Below are positions 63,853 through 64,000 of a stretch of 64,000 bases of DNA, piece after piece; the stretch's first letter is position 1, and each line of letters starts with the position of its first letter. Below the pieces are notes generated by a model. That model did no database searches. It was not told where the DNA came from and worked only from the letters and a program-made list of their open reading frames with translations. The position numbers were made by a program, and so were the translations under genes. Origin of the DNA: Pseudomonas sp. KK4 (GTDB lineage: Bacteria; Pseudomonadota; Gammaproteobacteria; Pseudomonadales; Pseudomonadaceae); assembly GCF_001984065.1 (NCBI RefSeq), contig NZ_LYVP01000003.1, positions 92,174 to 156,173 on the forward strand. Reading direction: 5' to 3'.

Positions 63853-64000
63853 ATGTCAACACTACCTTCGTTGGGGTTTGCCGGAATCGGCCTGATGGGG
63901 CTGCCAATGTGCCGGCGTTTGTTGGCGGCGGGCTATCCGCTGACGGTGTGGAACCGCAATCCGGCCAAGTGCGCACCACTGGTCGAGGCGGGTGCCCGGC
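63853..64000 (+). CDS. NAD(P)-binding dehydrogenase, 3-hydroxyisobutyrate dehydrogenase family (partial)
   Basis: The first 49 codons of a gene cut by the window edge. [29 protein letters not shown] is the N-terminal NAD(P)-binding motif of beta-hydroxyacid dehydrogenases, with GxGxMGxPM followed by the WNRNPAK stretch. The substrate cannot be deduced from this part. AGAGG precedes two adjacent ATG codons (63850 and 63853); the second has the better spacing. It is divergent from the tubulin-like gene. Confidence 0.8.
   Translation, partial: MSTLPSLGFAGIGLMGLPMCRRLLAAGYPLTVWNRNPAKCAPLVEAGAR

Overview
The window reads as chromosomal DNA of a Pseudomonas, most likely of the P. fluorescens group. 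The evidence is high GC content, gene families and gene order typical of the genus (rimO-kup, mprF with a VirJ-like esterase, dinB, proS, quiP, dinG, pdxH, braCDEFG), and about a dozen dispersed REP-like inverted repeats of the kind known from fluorescent pseudomonads. No prophage, plasmid, integrase, IS element or CRISPR array was found. The only candidate selfish or defence-like element is one RelE/RelB-type toxin-antitoxin pair.

Layout. 0.2-6.5 kb: DUF1456 protein, RsuA-family protein with an unusual active site, GNAT acetyltransferase, rimO, kup and a toxin-antitoxin pair. 6.5-12.5 kb: aminoacyl-phosphatidylglycerol synthase/flippase (mprF) overlapping its probable hydrolase, two duplicated initiator tRNA genes, and dinB with a LexA box. 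12.6-20.1 kb: lipoprotein, proS, an AmpG-like permease, an alkyltransferase-like (Atl) protein, a DUF481 protein, a cold-shock protein, dcd and a small proline-rich protein. 20.2-30.8 kb: the ligase-associated DNA-damage-response genes (exonuclease and ligase; helicase and endonuclease PdeM), cut into two pairs by a five-gene basic-amino-acid ABC transporter operon. 31-38.9 kb: QuiP-type acylase, isochorismatase-fold protein, two SEC-C proteins, LEA14-like lipoprotein, small methyltransferase-like protein, two tandem OmpA-like lipoproteins, a DUF1145 protein and a collagen-like Gly-rich protein. 39-48.4 kb: CopD-like membrane protein, dinG with a LexA box, an agarase-like glycoside hydrolase, a beta-lactamase-fold esterase, an OmpA-like lipoprotein with a histone-like tail, pdxH and a SlyB-like lipoprotein. 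48.5-55.3 kb: nhaA, a cysteine-synthase-like enzyme, an FAD oxidoreductase, a lipoprotein, and a divergent SDR/LysR pair. 55.5-60.5 kb: complete branched-chain amino acid transporter braC-DEFG. 60.8-64 kb: DUF2288 protein, a chromosomal tubulin/FtsZ-superfamily GTPase, and the start of a 3-hydroxyisobutyrate-dehydrogenase-like gene cut by the window edge.

Themes. DNA damage is strongly represented: dinB, dinG, Atl and the exonuclease/ligase/helicase/PdeM set. Envelope functions are the second theme (mprF, AmpG, OmpA-like lipoproteins, SlyB, QuiP). Two periplasmic-binding-protein transporters both carry a hairpin directly after the binding-protein gene. The most interesting items for follow-up are the large tubulin-like GTPase of unknown role, the split repair locus, enzyme-family members lacking textbook catalytic residues, and the REP elements, which supply stop codons to two genes. 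Names are family-level recognition from reading translations; no database search was run.
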